In this document: positions 12,291 through 23,505 of the stretch, one piece after another
Layout of the letters: every line of letters begins with the position of its first letter
Numbering within the stretch: the stretch's first letter is position 1
Assembly: GCA_009193035.1 (NCBI GenBank)
Contig: SWDT01000053.1
Location: forward strand, 1-64,000
Length of the DNA: 64,000 nt
Origin: Halicephalobus mephisto
Lineage: Eukaryota > Nematoda > Chromadorea > Rhabditida > Panagrolaimidae
Reading direction: 5' to 3'
Program-made: the position numbers and the translations under genes
The notes under the pieces: model-generated
The model's input: only the letters and a program-made list of their open reading frames with translations
Told to the model about the DNA's origin: nothing
The model's database searches: none

Positions 12291-12841
12291 GGTTCACATC
12301 AAAGTTTGTAGCATATACACTATCCTATTATTATGTTCTTACATAATCGTTTTTGTCGATAAAAATTTGAGTTATTTTAACGTCTTCGAGGGGCAGATGG
12401 TGTCACATAATTTATAAACTACAAAAAAGTCGAATTTCATCATACAGTAAAAAATACAATCATCTGTCACAGATTAATAAAATTTTTTATAATATAAAAG
12501 TACTAATTACAATATTTCCTTATTTTAAAAAATTAATAATGACTTTTAAAAAAATAATTATTTTTAAAAAATTTAACGTCATAAAAAAGTACAATTTTGT
12601 AAAGTCATAAAAATAATTTAAGTCGATTATTTTTGGAAAATTAAGTACTTCAATTGCGGTGAATAAAAGAATTAACAGGATCTGGACAATGAACGAAAAA
12701 ACAACTTCAATTGAAAAACGAATAGTGACGAATTTTGAAAAATTATCAATTTTGATTCTAAAAAAAGAATTTCCAAGTAATAAACATTAATCATATTTTT
12801 CAATCATTATTAATATTTGTTTCGATGAACAAAAATACAAA
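12291..12841. other. AT-rich spacer, no gene
   Basis: Poly-A/T-run sequence with no coding signal and no strong repeat. Confidence 0.4.
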
Positions 12842-13412
12842 ATTGGATAGTGACTAAAATTACTACTTTTAGTCATTATTCAAGAAACTTATCAAAAAAG
12901 TTACAATAGCGATTTTGGATAATGACTATTAATCATTTTTAGTCACTATTCTTGTTTACTAAGAATGAAGAAAACAAAATTGGATAGTGACTGAATTCAC
13001 TGTATTTTCAGTCACTATCCGAAACCTTCATTGGAGCTGTTTTTGGATAATGACTTCGATGATTATGATGAGAGTTTAGATAGTGACTGAAAAGTGGTAA
13101 ATGTCAACTATCTCAGTCACTATCTAAAACATTGTCAATATAGAAATGGAATAGTGGCTAGAAAGACGAAAAGTTATCAGAAACAGTCACTATCCAAGTT
13201 CCTTATTGGAAGCGTTTTGGATAGTGACTGGAAGAAAAAAATCTTAATCGCTATCCTGAGCACTAAGGTTTTCACTATAGCTGTCAGTCACTATTCAAAA
13301 ACCAGCTGCAATAATAAAGTTGGATAGTGACTGTTTTTGCTCCTATCCAGTCACTATTCATATTTCATCAAATTACTATAAACTAATTCTTTTTTCAAAT
13401 TTAGTCACTATC
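12842..13412. repeat. Hairpin array: alternating GGATAGTGACT / AGTCACTATCC arms
   Basis: About 17 copies of an 11-base motif lie in 570 bp, in largely alternating orientation, so neighbouring copies form hairpins. Clear pairs are near 12,974/13,008, 13,079/13,113, 13,219/13,250 and 13,321/13,350. Loops are 15-30 bases of unrelated sequence; only the arms are conserved. Two plus-strand ORFs across it (13,094-13,327 and 13,320-13,541) have no protein features and are ignored. Confidence 0.85.
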
Positions 13413-13639
13413 CTTTCATTTTTGAATGACAAAATACCGTTAAAAGACGAAAAAAGTAAAAATTACATAGGGTGTTTAAAAAATGAAAAAACAGAAATCT
13501 TTGTTTTTTCGGATTTCTCAACAATTCGGATGATTGTATGATAATCTCGTGACGAAGAAAAAACAAAAACAATTTTCATGATCAAAAATCCACTTTTTAA
13601 AAATTAAGATTTAAAAAATCATATTTTTCAGAAAAATTA

Positions 13640-14110
13640 TCTCGACACGAATTTTCAAAGTTTTCCACTCGAGACCGAAGATTACGAAATTTGTTGTTTA
13701 CATACTTTTATGACATCTAAAGTATCTTACAAATCATATTATTAAAAATAAGCATATCAGACAAAATTTTAAAAAAGTTTCTCTACACGAATTTTCAAAG
13801 TTTTCCACTCGAGACGAATTTCCAAAGTTTTCCACTCGAGACCTAAATTTTAAAAGTTTATACATTTTACATTCACTTAACTCTACGAAATTCCGAAACC
13901 ATGTAATTACAAAAAAAACATTCTAAAATTTCGAAAAGATATTCTCGAAATGAATTTTTGGAACTTTCCAGTTGGGACTAAAAAGTTGAAATTTACTATT
14001 TAAGTAAAAAGTTGCAGTTTTAAAAATTAAAAATATTTATTGTGAAATTTCAAAAGATATTCTCGAAACGAAATATGAACTTTTCCAACTGAGACCAAAG
14101 AGTTGAGAAT
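13640..14110. repeat. Repeat with CTCGACACGAATTTTC core
   Basis: Units of the kind ACGAATTTTCAAAGTTTTCC followed by ACTCGAGACC recur near 13,648, 13,788, 13,815, 13,950 and 14,060. This is the CTCGACACGAA family common in Caenorhabditis non-coding DNA. Confidence 0.6.
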
Positions 14111-14257
14111 TTACTGCTGCAGAAATTTTGCAAAATTTTAGAGGAATTTCGTAAATCCAGAGAACTCTCAAAATCCAATATAACTGCTATAATCCTATCC
14201 GAAGTCCATAATCCAGGGTTGTAGGGCAGTTGTTCCCTGGTGATATTTGTTCCCTGT

Positions 14258-14575
14258 CTATTTCGCAATATTTATCTCATTTATTTCTTTTTTATATAAA
14301 TTATTTAATAATTAAAGCAACTTAATATTTTAGTTAAATAAGAAAAAATTAATTTAAAAAGAAATTTCAAAATTAATAAAAATTAAAAAAGGAAAAAAAT
14401 GGGAAAAAATGTCGCTGGGGACCCGTACGATATTTTCTCTCTATTTCGCAATATTTATTTCGTTTTTATATAAATTATTTAATAATTAAAGTAACTTAAT
14501 ATTTTAGTTAAGAAAAAATTAATTTAAAAAGAAATTTTAAAATTAAAAAAAATTAAAAAAAAAGGGAGCAATTGT
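14258..14575. repeat. Tandem duplication, period about 182 bp
   Basis: A block starting TATTTCGCAATATTTAT near 14,259 is repeated near 14,442, with AATAATTAAAG-AACTTAATA and the AT-rich remainder following in both. Phrases TGTCGCTGGGGA and GGAGCAATTGTTG link it to sequences inside PDI intron 2 (48,183 and 48,485). Confidence 0.7.
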
Positions 14576-15279
14576 TGTACAACTTAATCCAGAAAAGTAA
14601 CTACTTTCCAAATTTAAAAAAAAAATTCTTTAAAAATTCCAATATTAAATTTTTATAAAATGACGAAATTCTTTTTCGAACAAATTTCAGATTCGTTTTT
14701 TCGAAGAAAATACAACTGCCCAAAATGACCCTACTAAAAAAGAATATTTTAGTTTCAATTATTTTTATTAACATTTTCAAAGCCATTCTTCGAGGAAGAA
14801 CCATTTGCAGAAAATGCGTTTAAGGAATCCTAGATCCGTCCAATTTCCAAAACCTAATTTTATTTAATTTTGTGCAATCCAAAAAAATTTCGAAAATGTT
14901 TCGGATAATTGACAAAATGCAAAACGAATTTTTCCAAATAAAAGTATTTTTTGACATTGACACTTAAAAATTAAATTTACGAAAAAAAACAAATTTCCGC
15001 AAAAAAAGTTTTTTTTTAAATTTTAATTTTTATTAATTTTATAATTTTTTTTAATTTAAAATTTCTTAAATTTTATAAGTTTTTATAATTTTATAATTTT
15101 TTAAATTTTATAAATTTAAAATTTTTACAATTTTTTAAATTTTTAAATTTTATAATTTTATAAATTTTATAAATTTCTTAAATTTTATAATTTTTTCGAA
15201 TTTAAAATTTTTATTAATTTGATCACGAAAAAAATAAAAGATCACTCGTTTTTGGATTTTGTATTTGAAGGATTTTTTT
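14576..15279. other. Low-complexity AT-rich DNA
   Basis: From about 15,000 to 15,220 the sequence is almost only runs of A and T around TTTTATAATTTTTTAAA, spaced roughly ten bases apart. No gene. Confidence 0.5.
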
Positions 15280-16130
15280 AATCTTCATTTTCCAAAAATA
15301 AATTTTAATAATGATTCCGAGAAAAATGGCAAGTGATTAATTTCGCGACTTTGACCGTAAATAATAAGTTTTTAAATGTCATTGGAAAAATTAAAAGTTC
15401 TTCACTCAGGAATTTCCTAAATTTTTATTTTCTAAAAAAAATTTTATATAATGGTCCCGACACGAAAAATGATAAATTTAGTTTTGAATTATGAGATTTC
15501 AAACGTCATTCGTTTTAGGACCAAAAACTGTTAAAATCTTTATTTTTTTAAGAAAATTTATATAATGATCCCGACACGAAAAATGATAAATTCAGTTTCC
15601 AATTATGAGATTTCATACGTCATTCGTTCTAGGACCAAAAACTGTTAAAATCTTCATTTTTTTAAAAAAATTTATATAATAGTCCCAACACGAAAAATAG
15701 TTAATTTATTTTTAATTTCGGAGATGATTAATGACATCCTAAACGTCATTCGTTCTAAAACCAGAGATTTTTTCCAAAAAATTTCACGAATTTATTTCCT
15801 AAAAATAAATTTTAAATAATAACCTCGACACGAAAAGTAATAAATTCGCTTTTCGATTACGAAATTGATTAATAACTTTTTAAATTTCATTCTTGTTGGG
15901 ACCGAAAAGTTTCGAAAAATTTTTCAACTTTGAATTATTTAAAAATTGATTCTAAGGAGTGGTTCCGTCACGAATGATGTTTAATTAATTAACTACAGGG
16001 TTAGTTGATGATCTTTTAAACATTATTCTTGCTGGGACCAAAAACTATTAAAATCGTCATTTTCCAAAAATAAATTTTAAATCATTTTTTGATTAAAAAC
16101 TTAATAATTTTAAACATACAGTATCCCAAC
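15280..16130. repeat. Tandem array, unit about 110-125 bp, with CCCGACACGAAAAATGATAA
   Basis: Six to eight diverged units, each with a GGACCAAAAACTGTTAAAAT block, an AT stretch, a CGACACGAAAAATGATAAAT block and an ACGTCATTCGTT block. The best-matching pair starts near 15,510 and 15,630. Confidence 0.75.
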
Positions 16131-16450
16131 TTCTAATTAAAAAATAATTCAAAATTTTTCAAAAAATTTCAATTTTCTCAAAAAATTAATTTTTTTTTAA
16201 ATTCTAAATTTTCTTCAAAAAATAAATTTTTTTTAAAATCCTAAATTTTTTAAAATTTCAATTTTTTTTACAAATAATTTTTATTTTTTTTCGATCACAA
16301 ACACGACAATTGTTTTTAAAAAATAAAAAAAATAAGAAATTTTAAATTTTTTAAAATTTCAATTTTTTCAAAAATTTTTCGATTTTTTTTGAAATTTTAA
16401 TTTTTTTTAATTTTCAATTTTTCTAAAATAAAATTTCTTCTTTAAAAACT
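16131..16450. repeat. Simple AT repeat with phased T-runs
   Basis: Runs such as AATTTTTTTTAAATTCTAAA recur; no coding signal. The tail GGAGCAATTGTTG at 16,459 repeats the phrase at 14,565. Confidence 0.5.
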
Positions 16451-16794
16451 TCAATTGCCAGGAGCAATTGTTGCGATGATGAAGAAAACTAGCACATGAT
16501 CAAATAAAAAGAAAATTGTTCGATTAAATCCACGGCAATATCCTTTGATCGTAAATTTGCCTGAGGTGACTGCTTCCTGATATCGAATTAGTCGATGTCA
16601 AATGATTCGAATAAATTTTTTTTAAAATGAATATTGTGTTGAAAAAAATCGAAAAATAATCAACACATGGTTTCGATGATTTTCAAAATTAATAAGTTAC
16701 ACAAAAATTTCGAATTTAATAAAACAAAATTTATATTTTTTCTAACATGAAAATAGTGTTTAAAAATAGTTTGTTTTTATGGACAGTGCTTAAA

Positions 16795-17271
16795 AAAAAT
16801 AAAAAATTCCAGTCACTATTTTTTTTATGAAAAATGTTTTAAAATTGACAGTGTTTTAGTCACTATTCTACCCCAAGGATAGTGTCCAAAACTGACAAAG
16901 AAGATTTTTAAGTCACTATCCTTTCATGCATGATGTGCAGAAAACTTTTCCAGTCACTATCCTTTACCAAATAGTGACGAAAAACAAATAAGCTTTTCCA
17001 GTCACTATTTTAAGAACAGTGTTTAAAAATTTCAAAAACTTTTATTTATTATTTTTAATGGGTACTGTAAAGGCCTAATAAAGTCACTTTTAGTCACTAT
17101 GATAGTGTTTAAAAACAAAAAATTTCTTGTTTATTATTTTCTGTCCTGGATACTGTAAAATCGAATAAGGTAGTTTTCAGTCACTATCCTTTACCAAATA
17201 GTGACGAAAAACAAATAAACTTTTCCAGTCACTATTTTAGGAACAGTGTTTAAAAATTCCAAAAACTTCCT
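16795..17271. repeat. Second AGTCACTATCC cluster with a 228-bp duplication
   Basis: About eleven copies of AGTCACTAT or its complement. A 90-bp segment beginning CAGTCACTATCCTTTACCAA at about 16,951 recurs at about 17,179 with only a few changes and contains a complete hairpin (AGTCACTAT ... AATAGTGAC). This is the same motif as the array at 12,842-13,412. Confidence 0.8.
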
Positions 17272-17889
17272 TATTGACCATTATCTTCCAGGGATACTGT
17301 AAAACCCAACAAGATAAATTTCTCAGTTACTCATCCTACACAAATAATGCTGAAAAAAATAAAAACTTCCTCTTTTCAATCTTCATCCACGAAAAAGTCG
17401 GAAAAGTTTGGTTTTTTATCAACAGATACATCACCGATTATTCTTCTTTCAGACAGTAATATTCCCCGGAGGCTATTTTTGAAAACTCAAACAAGATGGA
17501 AAAAGACAGATGACCGTTTTCTCAATTGAGAAACTTTCATTTTTGAAAAATCTCGAAATTCAAGTGCTAAAAGTCAAATACAGCCTCCGGCACGTGTTTA
17601 ATTTTTAAGAACATTCAAATCTTCCTTGTCGGAGATTTTCGAAAAATAAATATGAAAGCAAAATAAGGAAGCAAAAATCTGCTTTGGGATATATCGAAAA
17701 TATTCGTTTTTTTTCGAGGAATTTTTTGAAAAAAATAATATAAATTAATTCACAGAACACCGAAGAAACAACTCAATTTGGGTCCCGACACAAATGTTAA
17801 AATACGGTAGTCCGGTGGATTTTCATAGTTTCTGAATTCAGACTGAGATCTTTAAACTGTCAAAATCGAAATTAAAATAAAATTTTTGA

Positions 17890-18350
17890 ACAACAATCAG
17901 GTAGTCCGACTTGCCCAGATGTTGCGAGCAAAGTGCAAATTTAATTCAGATTTCGAAATCTTCAAAAATATTAACAGATCTACCCGAACGTTGTGAGCAA
18001 GGTAAAGATTTAATTTGGATTTCGAAATCTTCAAAAACGTGAACGCAAAAATATTAACAGATCTACTGAAACGTTGCAAGCAAGGTGGAGATTTCATTTT
18101 GATTTTCTTTCCGATCTCCACTTATCCACCTAAACATTGCCAGCAACCTGCAGATTTTACCATGAGTTTAATTTCAATCTCCGCTTATCTACTGAAACGT
18201 TACAAGCAAAGTGCAGATTTCACTTCGCTTTCGAAATTTTTATAATCACAAATATACATCAACTTACTCGCCTAAACATTGCCAGCAAGGTGCAAATTTT
18301 ATTATGAATTTAAAGTTTTTATAAACATAAATAAATAAATGCCGACTTAT
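17890..18350 (-). repeat. Satellite with GCAAGCAAAGTGCAGATTT units, inverted orientation
   Basis: Seven or so units of 50-80 bp, each with a GTTGCxAGCAA-GTGCA block and a GATCTACTGAAACGT-like block. It is the reverse-complement orientation of the satellite at 21.7, 25.4, 26.7 and 28.3 kb. Its part 18,010-18,330 closely matches 26,770-27,060 in inverse. Confidence 0.75.
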
Positions 18351-18479
18351 CTACTTAAAAGTTGCAAGAAAATCGTAAATTTTATTTTTATTTTAATGTC
18401 GACGGTTTTACGGACCTCGACACAGATAATTTTTAAATTTTTCATTTTTCCCATATTGTGCATTTTAAAAAATTTAAAA

Positions 18480-18740
18480 AAATCAATTTAATAAAACTAT
18501 TATTCGTGCCAGGACAAAATTTATTTTTTATTTCAAAAATTATTATATTTTTAAAAAAATTTATAATTATAAAAATTATCACTTTTTACAAAATTAATTT
18601 TTTATTTAGAAAATTTTTATTAAAAAAATACTTTATTTCAAAAATTATTATATTTTTTAAAAAATTTATAATTTTAAAAATTATCACTTTTTACAAAATT
18701 AATATTTTTTATTTAGAAAATTTTTATTAAAAAAAATACT
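18480..18740. repeat. Tandem AT repeat, period about 103 bp
   Basis: The block ATTTCAAAAATTATTATATT through TTACAAAATTAATTTTTTAT occurs at about 18,530 and again at about 18,633. The 90-codon plus ORF across it is only a translation of the repeat. Confidence 0.7.
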
Positions 18741-19040
18741 TTAAATTACTCATTTTGGTCTCATCACGAATAATGGATTAACTTCTGACATCATTTCTTT
18801 TGGCTTCTGAACATTTTTCGTTTTTTACATCTACCATATTTCTTACATTTTCTTTTATTTAAAAAAGTTTTCAAAAAAAACCTAAAAATTATAAAAAAAA
18901 CTGAAAATTACAAAAAATCAAAAATTTATTAAAAAAAATTAAAAATTTATAAAAATATTTAAAAAAGTTTAAAAATATTTAAAATTTTAAAAAAATTTAA
19001 GAAATTTAAAATATTTAAAATTTTTAAAAATAAAGAAATT
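18741..19040. other. AT-rich DNA into which the mariner element inserted
   Basis: Low-complexity AAAAATTTAAAAA-type sequence; no gene. Confidence 0.4.
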
Positions 19041-19042
19041 TA

Positions 19043-19070
19043 TTAGGTTGTCGGAAAAGTTTTCTGACAC
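19043..19070 (+). repeat. Mariner terminal inverted repeat, left
   Basis: 28 bp, identical in inverse to the right end. The preceding TA at 19,041-19,042 is the target duplication. Confidence 0.95.
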
Positions 19071-19189
19071 TATGAAGGCTAATTTTTAGAAGTTTTGTTC
19101 TTTGTTACTAACAACAATTAATCTTCAATATATGCACAGTTGCAATCTACTATCTGTTGCTAGCAGCTAGTCAGAGCAGCAATACCGTC

Positions 19190-20139
19190 ACTCTAGAACT
19201 CTGGTTTCTATGCGCTAAAAAAGTTAGCCACTGCGATTTTGAGGTCCTCAACTTTGGCGAACTTCAAATCCCGCAGATTTCGTTTCAAAGCCCAAAACAA
19301 ATGGTAGTCTGACGGCGCAAGATCCCGAGAATAAGGCAACCGTGGAACTGTCTCCTAGTTCAATTCTTCCAAAGTGTAGCGCGTTAACAAAGCTGTATGA
19401 GTGCGCGCATTGTTATGAAGCGAGAACACATTTGTCCTTTTTTGCCGCCTTTCTCGCGTTTCCTGAACCAGTTTCATTAACTGTCCATTATATAGTGAAG
19501 CCGTGACTGTCTTGTTGTCACCCAACTTCAATTGTAAATCATTCCTTTGGAATCCCACTAGCACGAGAGCAAAACTTTTCACCCATGGGGGTCTGGTTTC
19601 GGCACTGGTTATGAGTATTTTCCGAAGGGAAGCCAAACAGTTTTGCACCTGATGTTGTCGTACTTGACCCATGTTTCATCACCAATAACAAGATCGGCTA
19701 AAAAGTCTCTGTGATGGGGTCGAAGAAGCAATGCTTAACAGATGATCAGTCGTAGATCGCGCCCAACATCGGTCAATGGGTAGGGTATTCATTGAGTTAA
19801 AACTTTTCGGTATCCAAGAGCTTGGAGGCAATCGTGGATCGTGCTATGGTGACAGCCCATCAGTGTGCCCAAATCACGAGTGGAGATATCGGGCTTCTCT
19901 TTGAGATGGAGGAACAATTCGGCATCATTGATCGCTGGTGGTCGGCCAGAATGGGAATAATCTTCGGAAGAAATTTCTCTATTCTCAAAGCGATGACACC
20001 AATCACTGATAGTGATGTACGAAACTGGCTCTCCCTTGGATGCCATGCTGGTGTCGTTGGCCACGGATCTGATGGGTGTGTCTTTGCGCCACTCAAAATA
20101 GATGATCGCCCGAAGTTGGTCTTTGGCAATTGGAGCCAT
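19190..20139 (-). pseudogene. Mariner transposase, frameshifted remnant
   Basis: It starts at the ATG at 20139. The N-terminal helix-turn-helix part is readable to about 19,789 (MAPIAKDQLRAIIYFEWRK..., with SGRPPAI and the second HTH near STRDLGTLMGCHHSTIHDCL). It then shifts frame. DLVIGDETWVKYDN (first catalytic Asp, intact) lies near 19,665-19,700 in another frame. The second catalytic motif, normally HDNA, reads LHNNARTH near 19,410-19,430, so Asp has become Asn by GAC to AAC. The third, PYSRDLAPSDYHLFW near 19,290-19,340, keeps its Asp. With internal stops, frameshifts and a lost metal-binding Asp, it cannot make active enzyme. Confidence 0.92.
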
Positions 20140-20270
20140 AGTTACTTACACAGTCGCGCGCGGGCTCTCTTATACCCCTGGATAAAAAGCGTGTTGAGCC
20201 TTCTAGAAGATTCACTAAGCTAAACTTTCTTGGAAACCTCCAGAAAAAAATTTTAAAAACATTTAAACAA

Positions 20271-20298
20271 GTGTCAGAAAACTTTTCCGACAACCTAA
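20271..20298 (-). repeat. Mariner terminal inverted repeat, right
   Basis: 28 bp, the perfect inverse of the left end, followed by TA at 20,299-20,300. Confidence 0.95.
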
Positions 20299-20539
20299 TA
20301 ATTTTTTAAATTTAGAAATTTTAAAAAACTTTAATATTAATGAAATCATCGTTCGTGGCGGGACCAAAGTTGAAATTTGTTTGTTCTTTGAAGTCAGCAG
20401 ATTATTATTTATATTTAAAGAAACAGACTGTTCGGTTTCGGACTAAATGAAGACGACGGATTAACTCCTTCTGACGTCGTCTTCAGTGACTTCTGAATAT
20501 TTTTTTGTTTATGTTTCTCAACTACTAGAAAATTCATAA

Positions 20540-21290
20540 AAATTAATATTTTCGAAATTATTATTTATTTTTTAAAAAAGTTAAAATATTTTTGAAATTA
20601 TCATTTATTTTTGAAGATTTTTTTAAATATTAAAATTCATAAAAATTAATATTTTCGAAATTATTATTATTTTTTAAAAAAGTTAAAATATTTTTGAAAT
20701 TATTTTAAATAAAAAAAATTCATAAAAATTAATATTTTCGAAATTATCATTTATTTTTGAAGATTTTTTAAAATATTAAAATTCATAAAAATTAATATTT
20801 TTAAAATTATCATTAATTTTTAAAAAAGTTAAAACCTTTTTAAAATTTTTTTAAATATTAAAATTCATAAAAATTAATATTTTTAAAATTATCATTTATT
20901 TTTTAAAAAAGTTAAAATATTTTTGAAATTATTTTAAATAAAAAAATTCATAAAAATTAATATTTTTAAAATTATTATTTATTTTTGAAGATTTTTTTAA
21001 ATATTAAAATTCATAAAAATTAATATTTTTAAAATTATTATTTATTTTTGAAATTTTTTTTAAATAAAAAATTCACAAAATTAATATTTTCCAAATTATT
21101 ATTTATTTTTTAAAAAAGTTAAAATATTTTTGAAATTATTTTAAATAAAAAAAATTCACAAAATTAATATTTTCGAAATTATTATTTATTTTAAAAAATT
21201 TTTTAAATAAAGAATTTTATAAAATTAATATTTTTAAAATTATTATTTTTTTTAAAAAAGTTGAATAATTTTTTATGTATTAAAAAATTG
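20540..21290. repeat. Tandem AT array, unit about 110-120 bp
   Basis: Seven or so units of the form AATTCATAAAAATTAATATT, then TCGAAATTATTATTTATTTT, then AAAAAAGTTAAAATATTTTT. A/T runs are regularly phased. No coding signal. Confidence 0.75.
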
Positions 21291-21719
21291 AAAAATATTA
21301 GAAATGAAATAATGATAATTTTCCATCAAAAAGTTAGTGATGAAATTATTCATTTCTTCATCCAGATGTAACTCTGCAGGTTTCTGGTGAAATTTCCGGA
21401 AGAACTTAGGTGTCTTCTCGGACAAACTATGAAGATTTAAATAATCCTTGGAAGTTGGATTTCTGAAAACAATTTTACATCAGAAATATCATCATCTTTT
21501 TAGTCACACACGAAGGAGGGATTACGGTAGTTGACTCAAAGGTTCAAACATCTTTAAAAAGTTACTTTTTTAAATAAAAAATAGAAATTTTTTTAAACAA
21601 TGGATTTAAAAAATGAACTTTAATCTTTTTAATCAAAAAATTTTCTCTTACCTTTGTTCCTACATAAAGTGAAAAATAATTCATAATCATTGAGATCTAT
21701 AAAGAACTCGACATCAAAA
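21291..21719. other. No gene recognised
   Basis: Mixed sequence between two arrays. It includes ATGAAATTATTCATTTCTTC and ordinary AT-rich stretches. Confidence 0.4.
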
Positions 21720-22140
21720 CCAAATCCGCAGGTTGCCTGCAACATTCGTCCAAATCAATCAACATCGAAATCCGCAGGTTGCCTGCAATATTCGGGCAGA
21801 TCGGTGAATATTTATGTTTTTACATTTATAAAAATTTTATAATAAAAATTAAATCTACAAATAACCTACAAAATTCGTCCAAGTCAATCAACATCGAAAT
21901 TCGCAGGTTGCCTGCAATATTCGGGCAGATCGGTAAATATTTATGTTTTTACATTTATGAAAAATTTTAAAATGAAAATCAAATCCACAAATAACCTACA
22001 ATATTCGTCCAAGTCAATCAACATCGAAATCTACAGGTTGCCTGTAACTTCGAACATATCAGTTTACATTTATCTTTTTACATTTATAAAAATTTAAAAA
22101 TAAAAATAACATTCGCACTTTGCCTGCAATATTCCGGAAA
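21720..22140 (+). repeat. Satellite with CCGCAGGTTGCCTGCAA, higher-order period about 130 bp
   Basis: Two alternating unit types, about 46 bp ending TCAATCAACATCG and about 84 bp with ATTCGGGCAGATCGGT-AATA, repeat three times. The core GCAGG-TTG-CCTGC is itself a perfect 5-bp-stem hairpin. The plus ORF at 21,779-21,970 is a product of the repeat. Confidence 0.85.
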
Positions 22141-22239
22141 ATCAATTTATTTAATTTTCGTCTAAAAATGTAATTTGACTTTGACTTTAGAGAAAATAAT
22201 TAAGTTTTACCAAATTTTATATTTAAAATTTCTCCCTAT

Positions 22240-22604
22240 GATCTTGCTGTTCCTCGAATTCGTGTCAAGTAATCAGCATTGACCCAACAAAATAATTACT
22301 CTTCATTGTCGACAGGATTTTGATTTAGCGGGAGATTGGGATACTCTGATGACATTTATTGTTTCAGTCCTTTCGCTCGGATCCATGGAAGGTCAATATT
22401 CTCCGATGTTTGGCAATGTAAATCAAAAAATAATCGGAACGCGTCAGGTTGTAAATTTCGATCGAAAATTTATCTGATTTACAGCCATTGTTTCCCGAGA
22501 AAGCTGGGAATTCTCGTGGTGACTAATCCAAACGGACAAGGTCGCAATTTGTTTTCTTTATCCCTATCATCCGTGATAGGACCTTGAGACCGGATACGTG
22601 CATG
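22240..22604. other. Unique, less AT-rich island, function unknown
   Basis: Complex sequence inside the repeat desert, with an 83-codon plus ORF at 22,336-22,587 that has no recognisable domain. It could be a relic of a gene or a regulatory island. The phrase GCTCGGATCCA recurs at about 26,476. Confidence 0.35.
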
Positions 22605-23505
22605 GGTTTTCTGAAATCAGATTTAACTGGATGGAATTAATGTTTAAGAATTTTTGATTACGGTTTTTATGTTATTTGATTTTAATTGAGCACAATCGAT
22701 GACAGGATTGGGAGTCGAGAAAAGATTGAATGTAACTAAATATAATCAACGTGTTTGAATTATATCTGTTTTTTGTTAAAGAGATATTATTACGTTGATT
22801 ACATTCACAAAGGAAATAACTTTAGTCAAAGCCATCATTTGAAATCAGTTATATATCATTTTGAAGCTCTTAAAATAATATTTCAGAATCTATATTCCAT
22901 TTTCGCTAAATGCTTTTGTAGAATGAGAAAATGAGATAAATGTGTAAAATTTCATATATCGAAAGTTGGGAAAACACAAGATTACCCCCCTTGCTTCTTG
23001 CTGAACTTTGGCGACTCCATTTTGGGGATATTCGTTTTCCACTTTAATTTAATCAATTTTAATAATTTTTTCGAAATCAGATGTATTTTTTGTACTGATT
23101 ATAACTATTTCATTGATTTTTTGAAAAAACGATCAGAAATACAAGGAAACTCAGTCCTAAATTTAGAAATCTTCCTGATTATCTTACTTCAGAAGATCGG
23201 TTAATAAAAATGGAATACAGCTTCTGAAATATTATTTTAAGAGCTACAAAATGATATATAACTGATTTCAAATTATGGCTTTGACTAAAGTTATTTCCTT
23301 TGTGAATGTAATCAACGTAATAATATCTCTTTAACAAAAAACAGACATGATCCAAACACGTTGATTATATTTAGTTACATTCAATCTTTTCTCAACTCCC
23401 AATCCTGTCATCTATTGTGCTCAATTAATATCAAATAACATAAAAACCGTTATCAAAAATTCTTAAACATTAATTCCATCCAGTTAAATCTGATTTTAAA
23501 AAACC
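22605..23505. repeat. 901-bp foldback: 299-bp inverted arms around a 303-bp spacer
   Basis: The left arm 22,605-22,903 and right arm 23,207-23,505 are inverse copies with only about 20 differences by eye. They share blocks such as AGATTTAACTGGATGGAATT, AAGATTGAATGTAACTAAAT and AGTTATATATCATTTTG. The spacer carries a 68-codon plus ORF (22,998-23,204) with no domain. A transcript across it would form a roughly 300-bp hairpin. It is either a foldback/MITE-like element or a hairpin-RNA locus. No transposase and no clear target duplication were found. Confidence 0.9.

Larger units (their letters stand above)
19043..20298 (-). mobile_element. Mariner-family (Tc1/mariner) DNA transposon, complete but inactive
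   Basis: A 1,256-bp element bounded by perfect 28-bp terminal inverted repeats (19,043-19,070 and 20,271-20,298; outer end TTAGGTTGTCGGAAAAGTTT) and flanked on both sides by the TA dinucleotide that this family duplicates on insertion. TTAGG-type ends and the size of about 1.3 kb are usual for mariner. The single transposase gene on the minus strand is broken. It lies in AT-rich repeats and interrupts no visible gene. Confidence 0.95.

Noticed and set aside
12842..13412. CRISPR-like array because of short palindromic repeats
   Set aside because: Repeats alternate in orientation and spacers vary in length; no cas genes; nematode nuclear DNA.
18458..18730. 90-codon Phe/Ile/Lys-rich ORF that could pass for a membrane protein
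   Set aside because: It is the translation of a 103-bp AT tandem repeat.
19822..20223. 133-codon plus-strand ORF
   Set aside because: It is the antisense shadow of the mariner transposase N-terminus.
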